In this document: positions 48,501 through 60,602 of the stretch, piece by piece
Numbering within the stretch: the first letter of the stretch is position 1
How the letters are laid out: each line of letters starts with the position of its first letter
From: Wolfiporia cocos
Taxonomy: Eukaryota > Basidiomycota > Agaricomycetes > Polyporales > Phaeolaceae
Assembly: GCA_029448655.1 (NCBI GenBank)
Contig: JACCLO010000001.1
Span: 2,666,001 to 2,730,000, forward strand
DNA length: 64,000 nucleotides
Direction of reading: 5' to 3'
Notes under the pieces: model-generated
What the model was told of the DNA's origin: nothing
The model's input: only the letters and a program-made list of their open reading frames with translations
The model's database searches: none
Program-made: the position numbers and the translations under genes

Positions 48501-51122
48501 GCCATCCGTGCACCAAACAGTGTGCCGATCCATGCGGGAGGTGCACCATTCGTGTCGAGAACGTCGCATTGCCATGTGGACACACTATTCCATTCGTTTA
48601 TTGGTGAGCAAACTATCGGCTTTGATCATCAGTAGTGCTCAAACATATGACATTAGCTACCAACTCGATGACCTGTCTAGCGTCTACTGCAATGTGATAG
48701 TGTCGAGGCCACTTCCCAGCTGTGAGCATGAAGCCAGCATGAAGTGCTCACAGGACCTTGCGGCGTACGTGTGCACGGAAGTTTGCTCTGGCATCCTGAG
48801 TTGCTGTGGCAGGAGCTGTAAGGCACAGTGCCACGAATGCCAGCGCATGAATAGGACGGCGACAGCCGAAGAGCAGGAGACACCCGGTCCCACGCCAAGA
48901 TTGCAGCATAAGACCCACCCATGCGAGAAGATGCTGTATTGTGGGCATCTCTGTGGAAAAGCATGTTCACAGGACCACGAATGCACAAACATTTGCAAAG
49001 AGTCGTGTCGGCAAGTCTGTAACCACGCAAGATGCAGAAACTACTGCTCTACGCCGTGTGCGCCGTGTCAGGAGCCGTGCTCTTGGTATGCCGTCCTCCC
49101 ATAAGTTCTGCGTCTCCTTGCTCATTCACGACCAACCAGGAAATGTCCTCACTACTCATGCCCTGTACCATGTGGTTCCGTCAGTATCTGTGATCTTCCA
49201 CGATTGTTGAATTTACCCTTACACGTTGCAGATATGCGCTCGTCTTCCGTGTGACAAGCGGTGCGACAAGAATTTGAGCTGCGGACATCGATGCCCTTCC
49301 GGTATGTCAATCGTTACAATGCGATATCTACCGCTCAGTTCATCGTTATAGTATGTGGCGAGGACTGCTCCATCCAAATATGCCCTTTTTGCGCGAATGG
49401 TGAGCTGAAATCAGGCGCGGTCGTGGATCTCATCATGGCGAGGACACTTGGGGAAATCAACCCAGAAGCCGAGACCCTAGACGAGTTACTGATTACCCTT
49501 CCCGGATGCCGACACGTATTCACCGTCGAGACGCTCGATGGCCACTGCGACATTAATTCATATTACAGACGTGAGTCTGCTGATGGTCGGTGGTTAGGCC
49601 TGCAATCGCCTCCCGATGGTTTCCAAAGGCCACCAACGTGCCCGACATGCCGTGCTGCGATCACGTCGCCCCGATATGGACGTATCTACAAGCGTGCGGA
49701 TCTCGACATTTTGGAGAACAACGTCGCTTCGAACATGGCACGTTCTCTGAGCAAGATTCAGGGGAATATCGATAGGATCTCAAAGGAGAACCTAGAGACG
49801 CGTATCAAAGCCGATATACCCAAAATGCCTGCTAAGCGCGTCTCCACTTCCCTCAAGATCTGTCAGAAGAATCAGAGCTCACTTTGGAAGCAGACTCGGA
49901 CCACTCCTGTGGAGCGCCGCGCCTTCGATCCCGCCAACGAAACGCTGCACTACATTCCCTCCGAGGAAGGTCAGCTGTGGAAGAAGATCACGTACAAGCT
50001 CCTGTCGGCCTACAACGACGCAGCAGAGGTAGCCGGAACTCGCTCCGCTCACGTGCGAGCATGGGAGTCCTCCTTCTCGTATCTGTACCAGCGAGAGATG
50101 GACGCAGCCACTATGAATCCCCGGCAGGCACCAAGGAATCCTCAGGAGAATGCCATGCGTGTCGCGCGCATGGGAGTGGGGCAGCCGCAGCCGAGGGCGG
50201 ACAAACGGTTCGTCGTCGAGGCCATATGGATGACGCTAAACTTGCGCCTCACCCTCCTGGGCCTTGCCATGGTCTGGCTCGACGAGCTGACGGCACGCGC
50301 CCACTATCCCTCGGAGAACCGCCGCGCGTGGGCATCTTATACCGCGTTCATCGTCCGCTCATGTGTTGAGGATGCGAAGATCGCGTGGAGGATCGCGGAC
50401 GACTCGGAAAGCCATCGTCAGAAGACGAAGACATCGCTGATCATCATGAGGATTGAGCTTGAGCAATTTCGCTTCAATATACAGATGACACGGCAGAACG
50501 GAAAGTGGGAAGACACTCGGCAGAAGCTCGCAGGCTCGGCAGCGACAAAGGCGCAGGGCGCTACACAGTATATGCAGACCGTCGCGGAGGAACATCGCAG
50601 AGGGAAACATGATCCGACTGGAACAGAAAGAGAATGGCTCGAGGAGAACTTCATCAAGCCTGCCAGAGCAATCATCGACGAGTGGGATAACATCGTACGG
50701 TCTGTCAGGATGGATACATTCTATCAGCCAGTCTCGTTGCACGAGTTGACGGAGATCGTGAAGAGTTTCAGCTTTGGTATGTGTCATAGCAGATATAACA
50801 TACCTCCTGGTATAACTCAGTCTCAAATACAGGTCATGCCGGTCATTTCTACAAATGCCCCAACGGGCATACATACGTGATCGCTGACGTGAGTCAAAGG
50901 CTGTGTGCATAGTGTTCACGGGAGATGCTCATACTTCATATGCAGTGTGGCGGTGCCAATGAACGAGCGCACTGCCCGGAATGCGGGGTAGCAATTGGAG
51001 GTGTAGGTCATTATCTGGACAGTGGCAACACGCGTGCGATAGAGTTCGAGTCCATCGCCATGCGGCACGGAGCACAGCAGACTCCCTGGACCAACCCAGC
51101 GGGAGGCTTGAACTTGTGGTGA
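42578..51122 (+). CDS. ZNFX1-like protein: CCCH fingers, SF1 helicase, NFX1-type and RZ zinc fingers
   Basis: The start is MSGQPCRFYNKPGGCMRGARC at ATG 42578. Two CCCH fingers (C-x8-C-x5-C-x3-H) occupy about 42596-42655 and 42788-42850. A helical region follows, then a UPF1-like SF1 helicase: Walker A PPGTGK split by introns near 45342-45411, MIAFTNHALDHML (45468), a long acidic insert (46050-46260), Walker B MLVEEAG (46799) with LILIGDPLQLRP, and the C-terminal TIDNYQGEEAR and TNVAISRAKEGLYILGN (47730-48110). NFX1-type Cys/His fingers run about 48320-49400 (for example CGHLCPYKC, CGHLCGKACS, CGHRCPSVC). The last exons (50832-51122) hold an RZ-type finger (FYKCPNGHTYVIADCGG, HCPEC). ZNFX1 relatives act in small-RNA silencing (fission yeast Hrr1, worm ZNFX-1) or antiviral sensing; a silencing role here is inferred. 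Over 20 short introns. Confidence 0.88.
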
Positions 51123-52444
51123 TCCTCTGATCCTCTGATCTAATAGCTCGAACGATGGCCCGCCCCTCCTTGACCTTGAAGCGCTAAATGTATGAGAGAT
51201 GTCATGACTCTAACGTATTGTGTGATGTGTTCTGCATCGGAGACGAATCAATCATATGCGCAGAAAGTCATGTTGGCAGCGTAAAAACGCGGTACCGGTA
51301 CCACGACCTTAGCCCGGCCCGGCGGCCCCCCTCCCCCCGGTGGCCGTGAAACAACCAGTCACTGTGCATGTCAGCATATAGGCGCCCGTTACACAAGCCC
51401 TAAGCTTAAGGGTCGCCATCGCCTGAGGTCGTGACACCACAGTACGCCTAGATGGTGTTGTTGGCTTGTGGACGACTGTCATTTGTTTGCGAGCCCCCGA
51501 AGGAAGCAATGCTAGCATGCGACTTGGTGAGTATTCGACGATATCGGACCCTTATATGATCAAGGTGTGATTCCAACTACAAACTCGGCAGTTCATCACG
51601 GCAAACGGGGATGCATACAGCATCAAGCCTATTCGGCAGCTATTCCCGTCAGCCAGTAGGTGCTTGCTCTAGCGTACTGTGTCCGTCAGTGACTCGCGAT
51701 CGGTGGACGAAGCCCAGCGCAAGCAAGTCGCAGGAATGTGCACGTGGGCTAGTAGGTGGCAAAACTAAGACTGCTCTGCCACGACTTCATCGCAAGACCA
51801 TCGAAACGCCAAGCTGGTCGCGGCGATGGAACTGTATTCAAGGACCAGCGCTTAACTGTCATCGGGCAGGATCAATTATAGCCGTACAAGGCGCTTTACA
51901 TGAATTTTTATGCATCCCAATTGTATTACCATTTGGGAAGGCTGTGCTGTGAGTACGGCATTGCAGCAGGACGCGCGGCCGTGGCTACTTCTCTGCTCAA
52001 CTCGCTATGCGGCGACATGGTTAATCGACGCGTCAGCGCGGACCTCAAGCATGCGCTCTTACACTCCGGAACTCAGGATGGGATGAGCAAGATATTCGCG
52101 ATACCATACGAGCATATATTGATGGCACAGACACTTTGCTGAGTTTAGCACGGTCAACAGGCCGCCACGGGCAGATTTGAACTCCATCCAGCAGTCCTAC
52201 AGAATTGATTCATCTCAAGCTCTGGCCACGATGGCTCCCAAAATGGTGATACTCAATCAGATGCATTCTCAAAAGGTGCCTTGTGTCAGGCTTTTCGAAA
52301 ATGATTGTGATGCAAGTCTGATGCATGATGGCTCTGGTCGTGGGACCAGTTACTGAATCTGCTCTTTGACGGACCCTGCGCACCTGATGGTAGATTCACT
52401 TGTCTCGACTCACGATCTTCTCCTTCCCTCCCCTCGTTTGTGCA
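51123..52444. other. Intergenic; first ~385 bp shared with the copy at 61.85-62.26 kb
   Basis: From the ZNFX1-like stop codon to about 51505 this sequence is matched, diverged, at about 61852-62258. The rest (51510-52444) holds open frames around 51611-52142 without recognisable domains. The promoter of the GtaA-like gene lies at the right end. Confidence 0.5.
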
Positions 52445-54029
52445 ATGCTGCAAAGGTTGATTCTGCATTTCTGCCTGTTCGTCCTGGTATCTCCCATCCT
52501 GTCCCAAAATGTGACTCCACAGACATTCTGGCCTGCTGCTCTTCCACTAGCTGTCCGTACTCCGTATTTCAACGCCTGGCAGCCCACAACCAACGGGACA
52601 ACGACGTTGGACACTTGGCCGGAGTTCTGGAATTTTACTAATGTACGTTCACTTGGTTATCATGTCTAACTGGTTACTCATGGATCGCAGGGACCACTCG
52701 GGTGGGTCGGTCACATCAGAATCGACGGCGATACATACAGATGGCTTGGGGGGGATCCCGGAGTCGCATTAGCGACTCTCACAAATGTACAAGTGACACC
52801 AACTCGCACGATCTACTATATTACTGCTGGTTCAATGGATTTGAGTATCACATTCCTTTCCCCGATCGAGGTAGGCCATACGCTCAAACCGATCTGAGAG
52901 ATTATGAATATCTCGAGATGCCACAGCCGTCAGACTGTCTCCGACAGTCCATACCATTCTCTTACATATCACTTGAAGCGAGCTCAAACGATGGAGAACC
53001 TCATCAAGTGGAAGTATATTCGGACATTAGCGCAGGTAAGGATACTTGCTATTTAACGGCAGGGTTAAGGGTCTGTGGTTCTCATGATGTTTTCGGAAAG
53101 ATTGGCTATCTGGGAATCTATCTGCCCTAGTGGAGTGGAGCACGACAACCAGCCAGCAGAGCCTATACCACGAGGCTTCATTGCAAAGTCCTGCACCCTT
53201 CGTTGAGATTAATGGCCAGGCAGAGGATGGCAGTGTATTTTATGCCATGTCTGAGGTAGCTCATATTGGCTTTTCTAATACGAGTTTGATGCTAACACTC
53301 GTACTGAAGGTATCTGACATCATGTATCAGACAGGCAGGGATCAGACTGTTCGCGGAATCTTTGAATCAAATGGGTCGCTGACGGACACACAAGATACGA
53401 GTTTTCGAGCCATTAACGAGTATGAGGTGCCCTTGTGCTTCATGTGACAGCACTAATTGCAGGATCCAGCAACCCCCCTGTATTTGCCATTGCGGTGAAC
53501 CTCGGTCTCATAACAAGCACTGTGAATCCTGTGGTCTGGGCATTGGGATATGTTCGTAACCCCGTCATCCAGTATACCACGCCGACAGGCGAGCCGCAAC
53601 TCCGTTATCCATACTGGGCGACACAGTATTCGAGCGTTTCAGATGTGGTCAGTAGCTATCGCATAAGCAATGAACCGTCCCTTCACTCTGATGCACAGAT
53701 AGATGAAGTATTGAGAGACTTCACCGCCGCACTCAGTCGGGCTATCGATTTGGATAACCGGGTGATGGCCGCAACATCGAACATTTCCACTAAGTATACG
53801 GATATTGTGTCTCTTGGTGCTCGGCAAGCGTTCGCAGGTATGGACATCACCGTGTCGAATGGCACGGATGGAGCCTTGAATATGTCGGATGTCAAGATCT
53901 TCATGAAGAATATTGGTACAGACAGGTAAGCACTTTTCCGTGGGAGTGAGATATCAGTTATGACGCCATTGCACTGCACAGGCGAGTGAACCCAGTTGAG
54001 GTGATGTTCGCCGTAGGGCACCAGCCGTA

Positions 54030-54240
54030 CAGTATGCGGATACGGACGTAATAATACGTGGGAATACTGATACGGCCGTATCCGTATTTCGCCGTATTGC
54101 AGTTTTGCAGTACGCGATACGGCCGTATTTCAGTACGTCTCCGTATTACGCCCGTAAATACGGCATGCAGTTTGCAGAGTCTGCAAATATCAAATTCTGT
54201 TCTGCCTCTCCGTATTACGCCCGTAATAAATATAGCATGG
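54030..54240. repeat. Left subterminal repeat cluster of the hAT element
   Basis: Dense copies of ATACGGCCGTAT, CGTATTTC and CGTATTACGCCCGTAA occur here in both orientations, with a direct repeat of a TTACGCCCGTAAATA-type block near 54153-54167 and 54216-54231. Such subterminal motifs are transposase binding sites in other hAT elements; this role is inferred here. Confidence 0.7.
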
Positions 54241-54251
54241 AATTACACAGT

Positions 54252-57200
54252 CTACGCAAATAATAAATCCTGTTCCGCCGCTCGTTTCATCTCTCTCCTT
54301 GCTTGTATTAACTTGTGCTTGATCAACATTAGTTTGCGGATGGTGGATGGTTTGAGACTGGCACGGCGTAATGAGACAACATCTCGGCCAGATGAGAATG
54401 CCCGCTCAACAGCAACAGCGGAACCTATGAATTATTGAGTAAAACTGATGCTATAGATAAATGAACGACATACCGGGGATGCAGAGAATGTCACGCGCAA
54501 ACCGGCATAGATTTGGGAACATCCGTTGGTGCTCTTTCCACCAATGCAGCGGGTCAGTGCCTGCGCTGTTACAGTCACATGGGAAGCCCAAGGGCTTCAA
54601 GCCAAGGTATTTGTCAATCTCGTCTGCAGGCAACATCTGCGGTACCACTGCATATGAAGCGAAGAAATTGAAATTAATGGGAGTGCGCTGAGAATTTGAT
54701 TGTTCATCACGTCCATTCGGTACTGTTGTCACTGTATTGCATGTAGGATGCAGTACAAAATATTTGCGGTAGTGAGCCTTGAGCAATTCCTTTGCATTTC
54801 CAATATGCTGCATATACTGTTCTTGACTTTCCGAATTGGTATCCTTCGAAGCTTCTGCCTTTAGACCCTCATAATTTATGCGAGGGTCAAGCACTGTATT
54901 GAAAATTGTAAGCCACAAGAAATGTGAGAATGGTCGTTGAATACAAACAACATGCCCAAATATAATACGGAGACTCTTCAAAGAATGTATGGTATTCCGA
55001 GAGTTTGATATATGCCTTGATCAATCCACCACGCAGCTGTGAAGGTGAACCAGGTGAAAGGCACTCCATTGCCTGTTTGAGGTGATCCTGTAATAAATGG
55101 AATATTGTGTGCACAAATGAGAGCGTCACATCACGAGAAGAGGACATTTGCTCTGTTGCGGAGCGGAACATCCATAGCCAATCTGTGACCAGTTTCAGAG
55201 CACCCCATTCTGCTTCATCAAGCTCGAGCTGGCGAAGGTCACGGTGCTTTGCAACGAAAGACTGGATGGCTTCCTGATATTTGATTGCACGGCCTAATGA
55301 ACGCATTAGCTCAAGCGTAGGCCAGAATGTGATGTGAAACTTACGAAGCATTTGATGAGTTGATGACCAGCGGGTCTTGACATCAAGGATAAGCATTAAT
55401 GCCTCGTCGGCCACATCTGCTGTGCTAGCTTGATGCCTTAGCGAAAGGCTGACCTCATCGAGCCACTGGCGCTTGCGCTGCGGGCTTGATCGTACTACAC
55501 GAACAATCTTGCGGATCTGAGCCAACAATGAAATGAGCAATTCCGTCACATATGCTATGGTGCATACCTTATCAAGAGCAGGCAGAATGTGCACTGGTGC
55601 ATTTGAGCTGCGATTCTCAGAGTCTGTTTCAGCATGCAACTCAAGGTCGCTAGTCTGGCTTCGTAGGTCGTCAGCCGCAGTTGACAAGGGTTCTTGGACA
55701 GATTCTTGATAGTTGTCAGGTGTAGCCTGATAACTCCTGCATGCACCACTGGCCGCCTTTGCACCAATAATTAGAAATAATGTATTTCTCATATGATTTG
55801 ACGTACTGAGCTGCTGCTTGCCGCACTTGCATGCATAAAGGCACCAATAGCCGTGAGGAGCTACAGAGATCAATGAGATACAATGTTTATGACAAGAGAG
55901 ATGAAAGCATACCTCAATTGCCGACAAATGAATTGTATGGGGCATACAACGCATCCGTGCTTCAACAGCATGAAACGGAATCCCTTCATGGGAAAAGCGC
56001 TCTTCAAGTGCTCGCATCATTTTGTCATTATTTGTCGCATTGTCAGCAACAACAGCCTGGATCTGTTAGGTAGTTCAATCAGGGAACTAAACGAATATTG
56101 TCAGCGTACTCGTTTTTTGAGCCCGTAGAAATCAATTGTCTGCCAGACTGCGTTGGCGAGATTCTCTCCGGAGTGTTCACCAATCAGGTCACAGAAGTCA
56201 ATCATGATTTCCTCTAGATTGAGACAATCAGTAAATGTTATGCACATTGAACCATATCAATTTACCTCGGTCCCAGCTCTCTGTCACATAAGTCAAAATT
56301 ATACACATAAACGCCCATTGGTTACTTGATGTCCAACAATCTAGGACAAGCGAGAATTTGCCATCGGTGTCCTGATTGATTGGGTTAGCTGGCTGACCAA
56401 GATATCCATCATGTAAAAACTCACTGCAAGCATTGTCTTTATATCAGAAACTATATCGTCACCCATTTCCATCAACCGCCTCTTCACTGTCTCGGAGCTA
56501 GGTACCTTGAACTCCTTGCCGAGCCGACTAACGTACTGCAGAAGACGAATGAATTCGGGTGCTTCGACAGCATTAAAGGGCTGATCGCATGCCGCTACCC
56601 ATTCTGCAAGATACCGTTCATACTTTGTACGGTCAAACGGCTCCTATGCAACATCAGAAATTACTACAAAACACCGTTAGTGCAAATTTACGTACCGGTT
56701 TTTTAACCGTTTCGCTGGGTACCAAGCTATGTTGTGGCAAATTCTCGGGATCATATCCAAGGCGATCAAGTGGCAATTCACCCTGTGCAACCATGAGCTC
56801 ACCCAGTGCTGGGCAGCCCCCGGTCTTATGCTTGTTCTCGAGAACTCTAAACAGGGCATATAGTTTACTGCTAACAGACTTTAGATGATTCCGTAAGCCA
56901 CTCTGCGAGCCGTTCATTGCCTGGGTGACTCGGAGCACTTTGAAATCTCCATGCCTGCACCTGTAGAGTTTGTCACCATGTTTCCAGCTACGATGGTGCT
57001 GTGAGAGGTTCTCGGTGATTTCTGTGTAAAAGAGGTATATTGGTGGGATTGGCTTCTGTTATAAACGGTTGAGTCCACCACCTTAGATTTTGCGTCAAGC
57101 ATGACTCACTTTCGCTACATTGCGCCGTGTGGGCTGGCTATCTTCGCTACAAGCATTACTGCTCTGAGAGAGTGAATGTGCAGCTGACGTGGCACTAATA

Positions 57201-57847
57201 ATAGATGTATAATTTTCAGAGATCACATTACAGCGACACTCACGGTTGTTGATACGGCGCACATTGTGCATCAGCACGCAGCACCAATTCATTATTTTCG
57301 GTAGCTGCGTGGTGGCGCTTGGTGGTGCGTTTATTACGCTCACCTGATTTCCGCCTGCGCTTCTGCTTGGGTAAGGTTTTTGCGATTGCCTGTTGGGATT
57401 TCTCAGCTGCTAGACGCTTCGGAAGGTGCACTTTTTCGAAGTTGGTCATGCGTGGAAGGATGCTCGCAACCTGAAATGCATTACAATGGACCAAATGAAT
57501 TGCACAGAAAAATTAAAATGTACCTCTCAGCCATCAATTTCATCCGGATCGACCTCATCCTCGCTTGCTGTCTCGGAATCTCCATCAGAATAGCTTGAAT
57601 CACCAGATGAAGCTTCAGGAATACCCTGGCTCAAGCCTTCATGTACAGGCTGATTCTCAGATACTAGCTGCTAAATGTCAGCGGGATCAATGTATCAGTA
57701 CTAACGTTGTGATGCGCTAGTTCTGAATTTGATCTCACAGTTTGTGACCGCTGGAGCTGATCTAACAACAATAATTGAGGGATGAGACTCTTGTGATTCA
57801 ACTTGTTATCACTCACCGGAACTCTCACCGTGGATTTGCTGGCTCAT
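54252..57847 (-). CDS. hAT transposase
   Basis: The chain can be spliced from ATG 57845-57847 (MSQQIHGESS) to TAG at 54252-54254. An acidic N-terminus is followed by a basic linker (LPKQKRRRKSG, RNKRTTKRHH) and a BED-like segment (YRCRHGDFKVL...LRNHLKSV, 56960-56880). FNAVEAPEFIRLLQYV and KVPSSETVKRRL are typical hAT motifs. The catalytic residues are present: Asp in LVLDCWTS (about 56340), Asp in VVADNATNND (near 56045), Glu in AVAVERAFSSGRDVVS (about 54410). The C-x2-H motif RMRCMPHTIH and the DPLHWWKEHQRMFPNL dimerisation segment are also intact. The C-terminus RREMKRAAEQDLLFA closes the hATC region. One early exon boundary (near 57550) needs a GTCGAT donor to avoid an in-frame TGA, so the 5' structure is tentative. 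No frameshift was seen in the catalytic core. Confidence 0.85.
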
Positions 57848-58195
57848 TTTGTTAACAATGTGTGCGATGTGAGCTAGCACTGCCAGTCAATGATATCGGA
57901 GCCGTAGATATATGCTTCGCGTACCTTCAAAAGGGATCACACATGTTTTGTAGCCGACAATGATGCTGATGTCCGTGATCATGAGTATCTCACATTGCCG
58001 AGGGTAAGGAATGTAATAGTTAGTAGTACCTAGTATTGCTCATAGTGCTGACACGCGTCAATGGTACTGTGCTAGAATCTCACTTGTCATTGTGATCACA
58101 GTGTCTACTTACACACAGCGGGGCGGGTAGAAGATACGTTGCGCGCTGTGGAAGGAACAGACCGCGTTGTAAGAGCGTGGCTGTGGGCTGCTGCG

Positions 58196-58357
58196 CTGCG
58201 CAGTACGGCCGTATACACGTACAAATACTGTACTGATACGGTATTGAACCGTATCGTATCCGTATCGTATCCGGGTATTGCCGACCATATACGGTACGGC
58301 CGTAACCGTATCCGTACGGTCCGTATTCCGTAAAATACGGTACGGTTTGGTGCCCTA
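58196..58357. repeat. Right subterminal repeat cluster of the hAT element
   Basis: Multiple GTACGGCCGTA, CCGTATCGTATCC and ACGGTACGG motifs in both orientations run up to the right TIR. This is the counterpart of the left cluster. Confidence 0.7.
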
Positions 58358-60371
58358 GTTCGCCGCATATCCGATCTTCGTATATTTCAATTCCTCCTTT
58401 TGCAATCCGCTCTTGTCACCCCTCCTGGAGTATGAAGCTTCGAGATTTTACACCTTACCATATGCAGCATCCGATCTCGGTAAGCAATACACAAATGGCA
58501 TAATTGAACAATTGCATTAAACTTCAAATAAGGGAATAATTATCCGATGGTAGATGGAGACAACTCGACGCAGCAAGCTGGCGGAGACACACTTGGTGTA
58601 GAACGTGAGCAGCACACAGTAAGCTCGCGACATGCCTAACACGCAGTTTCATTTCCTGCTAGAATCCGCGAATATGCTGATCATGGCTCTGGCTGCTGCA
58701 AGAGCTTCCGGGGACGGCTCACTGCTTGCTCATTACGTCAGTGTTGATTGGACAATTTATCATCAAATCGCTCACCTCGAGGTGTATAGTATCCTCTGTT
58801 GTCAAACTGGACGAATTATTTGGTGCAGAATTCGGAGGCACCCTCAAACCAGTACGTCGATCACTGTTTCTGGCTTATAATGATGCTCACAATATTGGAA
58901 CAGAGTATCGGCTGATGGGCAATCCACCACAAATATGACAAACCTCGCTATCAAAGGTATTATTGGAATTCAGGCGATGTCAGAGATCAGCAAAACCGTT
59001 CAAGAGGACACCGACTCGCAGAAGTTTGCAGTATGCGCCTTGTGTATTATCAGGATCATGGAATTAGCTCACAATTCACAGAGCACCGCGTCGGCGTACA
59101 TGAATATTTGGAAGTCTCTTGCTCTATCATCCGATCAGCAGAATATACTATTTGCCTATGGTGATTCGGGTAGCTTGGGTCTGATGTACAACTTGTATGC
59201 AGATCTTCTGTTGCAAACGCACCTCGTCGATAAGACTGTGAGATTACGCGCAGCCTGTTTTTATCAACTGATTATTCATGATGTTATATTAGATATACCA
59301 AGATCAATCGGCGTTCTATGGCGGACTCGTAAAGAATGGCTCAAGTAAGCCATTCGTAGACGTCCTAACAGCATTTCGCTGATCTCGATGATAGCTGGTA
59401 CATTTGGACTACCCATCGATAGTTTGGATTCTACAGTGGGGAACTCAGGTATCTGCCATCGACAAATATTTTGATAAGACGATATCTGACATTCCTATAG
59501 CATGGCTAATGTTCACTGCTGCGACTGCTACCAATATTACCGTGCGCAACCAGTTGATCTCGTTCGTCTGGGATCGTGCTTCAGACAACCTCACGGCTGG
59601 TGCATTCCCCACCGTGTACAACGTGAACTCCGGGGCAATTACCCAAGACTATGCGAAGTGAGATTTCGCGTTGAGAAGGAGAACTTGTCAAGCTGACAAC
59701 TTGTGATATGATAGTCCGGCACAAGGTGCCTTGTTTGCGCCCTTAGCACTCACGTATGTTTATCCAATCGCCGCTTGCAAATCTGAGATGGACGTCGTTT
59801 CAGGATTGCCAATACAACTATCAAGATCCCTCCTCCGACACCATCCGCTGCGACCACGACTACGAAGACCTCTCACGTGGGGGAAATCGTGGGCGGAGTG
59901 GTAGGAGGGGTCGGTGGTCTCGCATGCATCCTCCTTCTGGGATTTTGCTTTTGGCGTAGATCGCATCGTGAGGGAGGAACGAAGAACAACAGGGTTTCGG
60001 AGATCCATGAGGCTGACCCATTCACGTATCAGCCCGCTACGGCCATCCCTGCTGCTTCCATCACGTCTTCAAGCACCTCCCTCGAACAGCAGCCGCCAAT
60101 GGCTATGTCTACGGAATTGCGCGAATTATATCTCGCATCGCGGGGGCAGACGCGCACGGCGCCAGCCTCGAATGCGTCGGAACCGACGTCTGCGTCTGCG
60201 TACACAAGCATCGCCCCGGCGTCCAGCCAGGAGCCGCCTACGTCCCCAGGCTCGGCTGATGCGGCCATGTCTTCGACCAAAATTCTTGATCTGCGGACAG
60301 AGGTGGAAAACCTGCGCAGAGCGATAGAGGGACTACGGGAAGGGAGAGCATTGGATGCTCCTCCAGGCTAA

Positions 60372-60600
60372 ATGGCGGAGCGATCCGATGCGCACTGTTG
60401 CGCAGTGCGTTGCTCTTATATCTATCTTATGTCGTTCTTCGTATTCTCGGACAGGTTTCTTGATACGCACATCTGTATAATTTCTGCATGAAGGCGTTAT
60501 TGGAAGTGCGCGGCGCATGGGTGCGATCTCGTCACCACGATGTCGGAGCAGTGGGGTAGATGTGAACGTTCCAGTGAACTTCGCTTGTGCAGGTGACGTA
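60372..60600. other. 3' flank of the GtaA-like gene
   Basis: Short non-coding spacer between the end of the glutaminase-like gene and the start of the rearranged ZNFX1 copy. Nothing recognised. Confidence 0.4.
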
Positions 60601-60602
60601 CT

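Larger units (their letters stand above)
54014..58357 (-). mobile_element. Complete hAT transposon, 4,344 bp, inserted in the GtaA-like gene
   Basis: Ends are the inverted repeat TAGGGCACCA...TGGTGCCCTA. It is flanked by a perfect 8-bp target duplication GTTCGCCG (54006-54013 and 58358-58365); deleting the element plus one duplicate restores the glutaminase-like reading frame. The transposase gene occupies most of the interior on the minus strand. Both subterminal regions are packed with TACGGCCGTA-, CGTATTACG- and CGTATCC-like motifs. These are the hallmarks of the hAT superfamily, and the perfect duplication and intact transposase argue for recent activity. Confidence 0.95.
52445..60371 (+). 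pseudogene. GtaA-type glutaminase-like membrane protein, disrupted by a hAT transposon
   Basis: The signal peptide MLQRLILHFCLFVLVSPILS begins at ATG 52445. Conserved GtaA (DUF5127/DUF4965/DUF1793) blocks follow in order: FWPAALPLAVRTPYFNAWQ, GPLGWVGHIRIDGDTYRWLG, TFLSPIE, QSIPFSYISLEASS, VEVYSDISA, TVRGIFESNGSLTDTQDT, ITSTVNPVVWALGYVR, YWATQYSSVSDV, LGARQAFAGMDITVSNGT and VNPVEVMFA. At that point the 4.3-kb element 54014-58357 interrupts the codon series. Beyond it the frame resumes with AYPIFVYFNSSFCNPLLSPLLEYEAS, SANMLIMALAAARASGDGSLL, TNLAIKGIIGIQAMSEI, FAYGDSGSLGLMYNLYAD, GLPIDSLDS, AWLMFTAATATN and SPAQGALFAPLAL. A Thr-rich stalk, one membrane span (GEIVGGVVGGVGGLACILLLGFCFW) and a cytosolic tail with a short coiled coil end at TAA 60369-60371. 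Flanking exons otherwise look intact, so the loss is recent. Confidence 0.88.
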
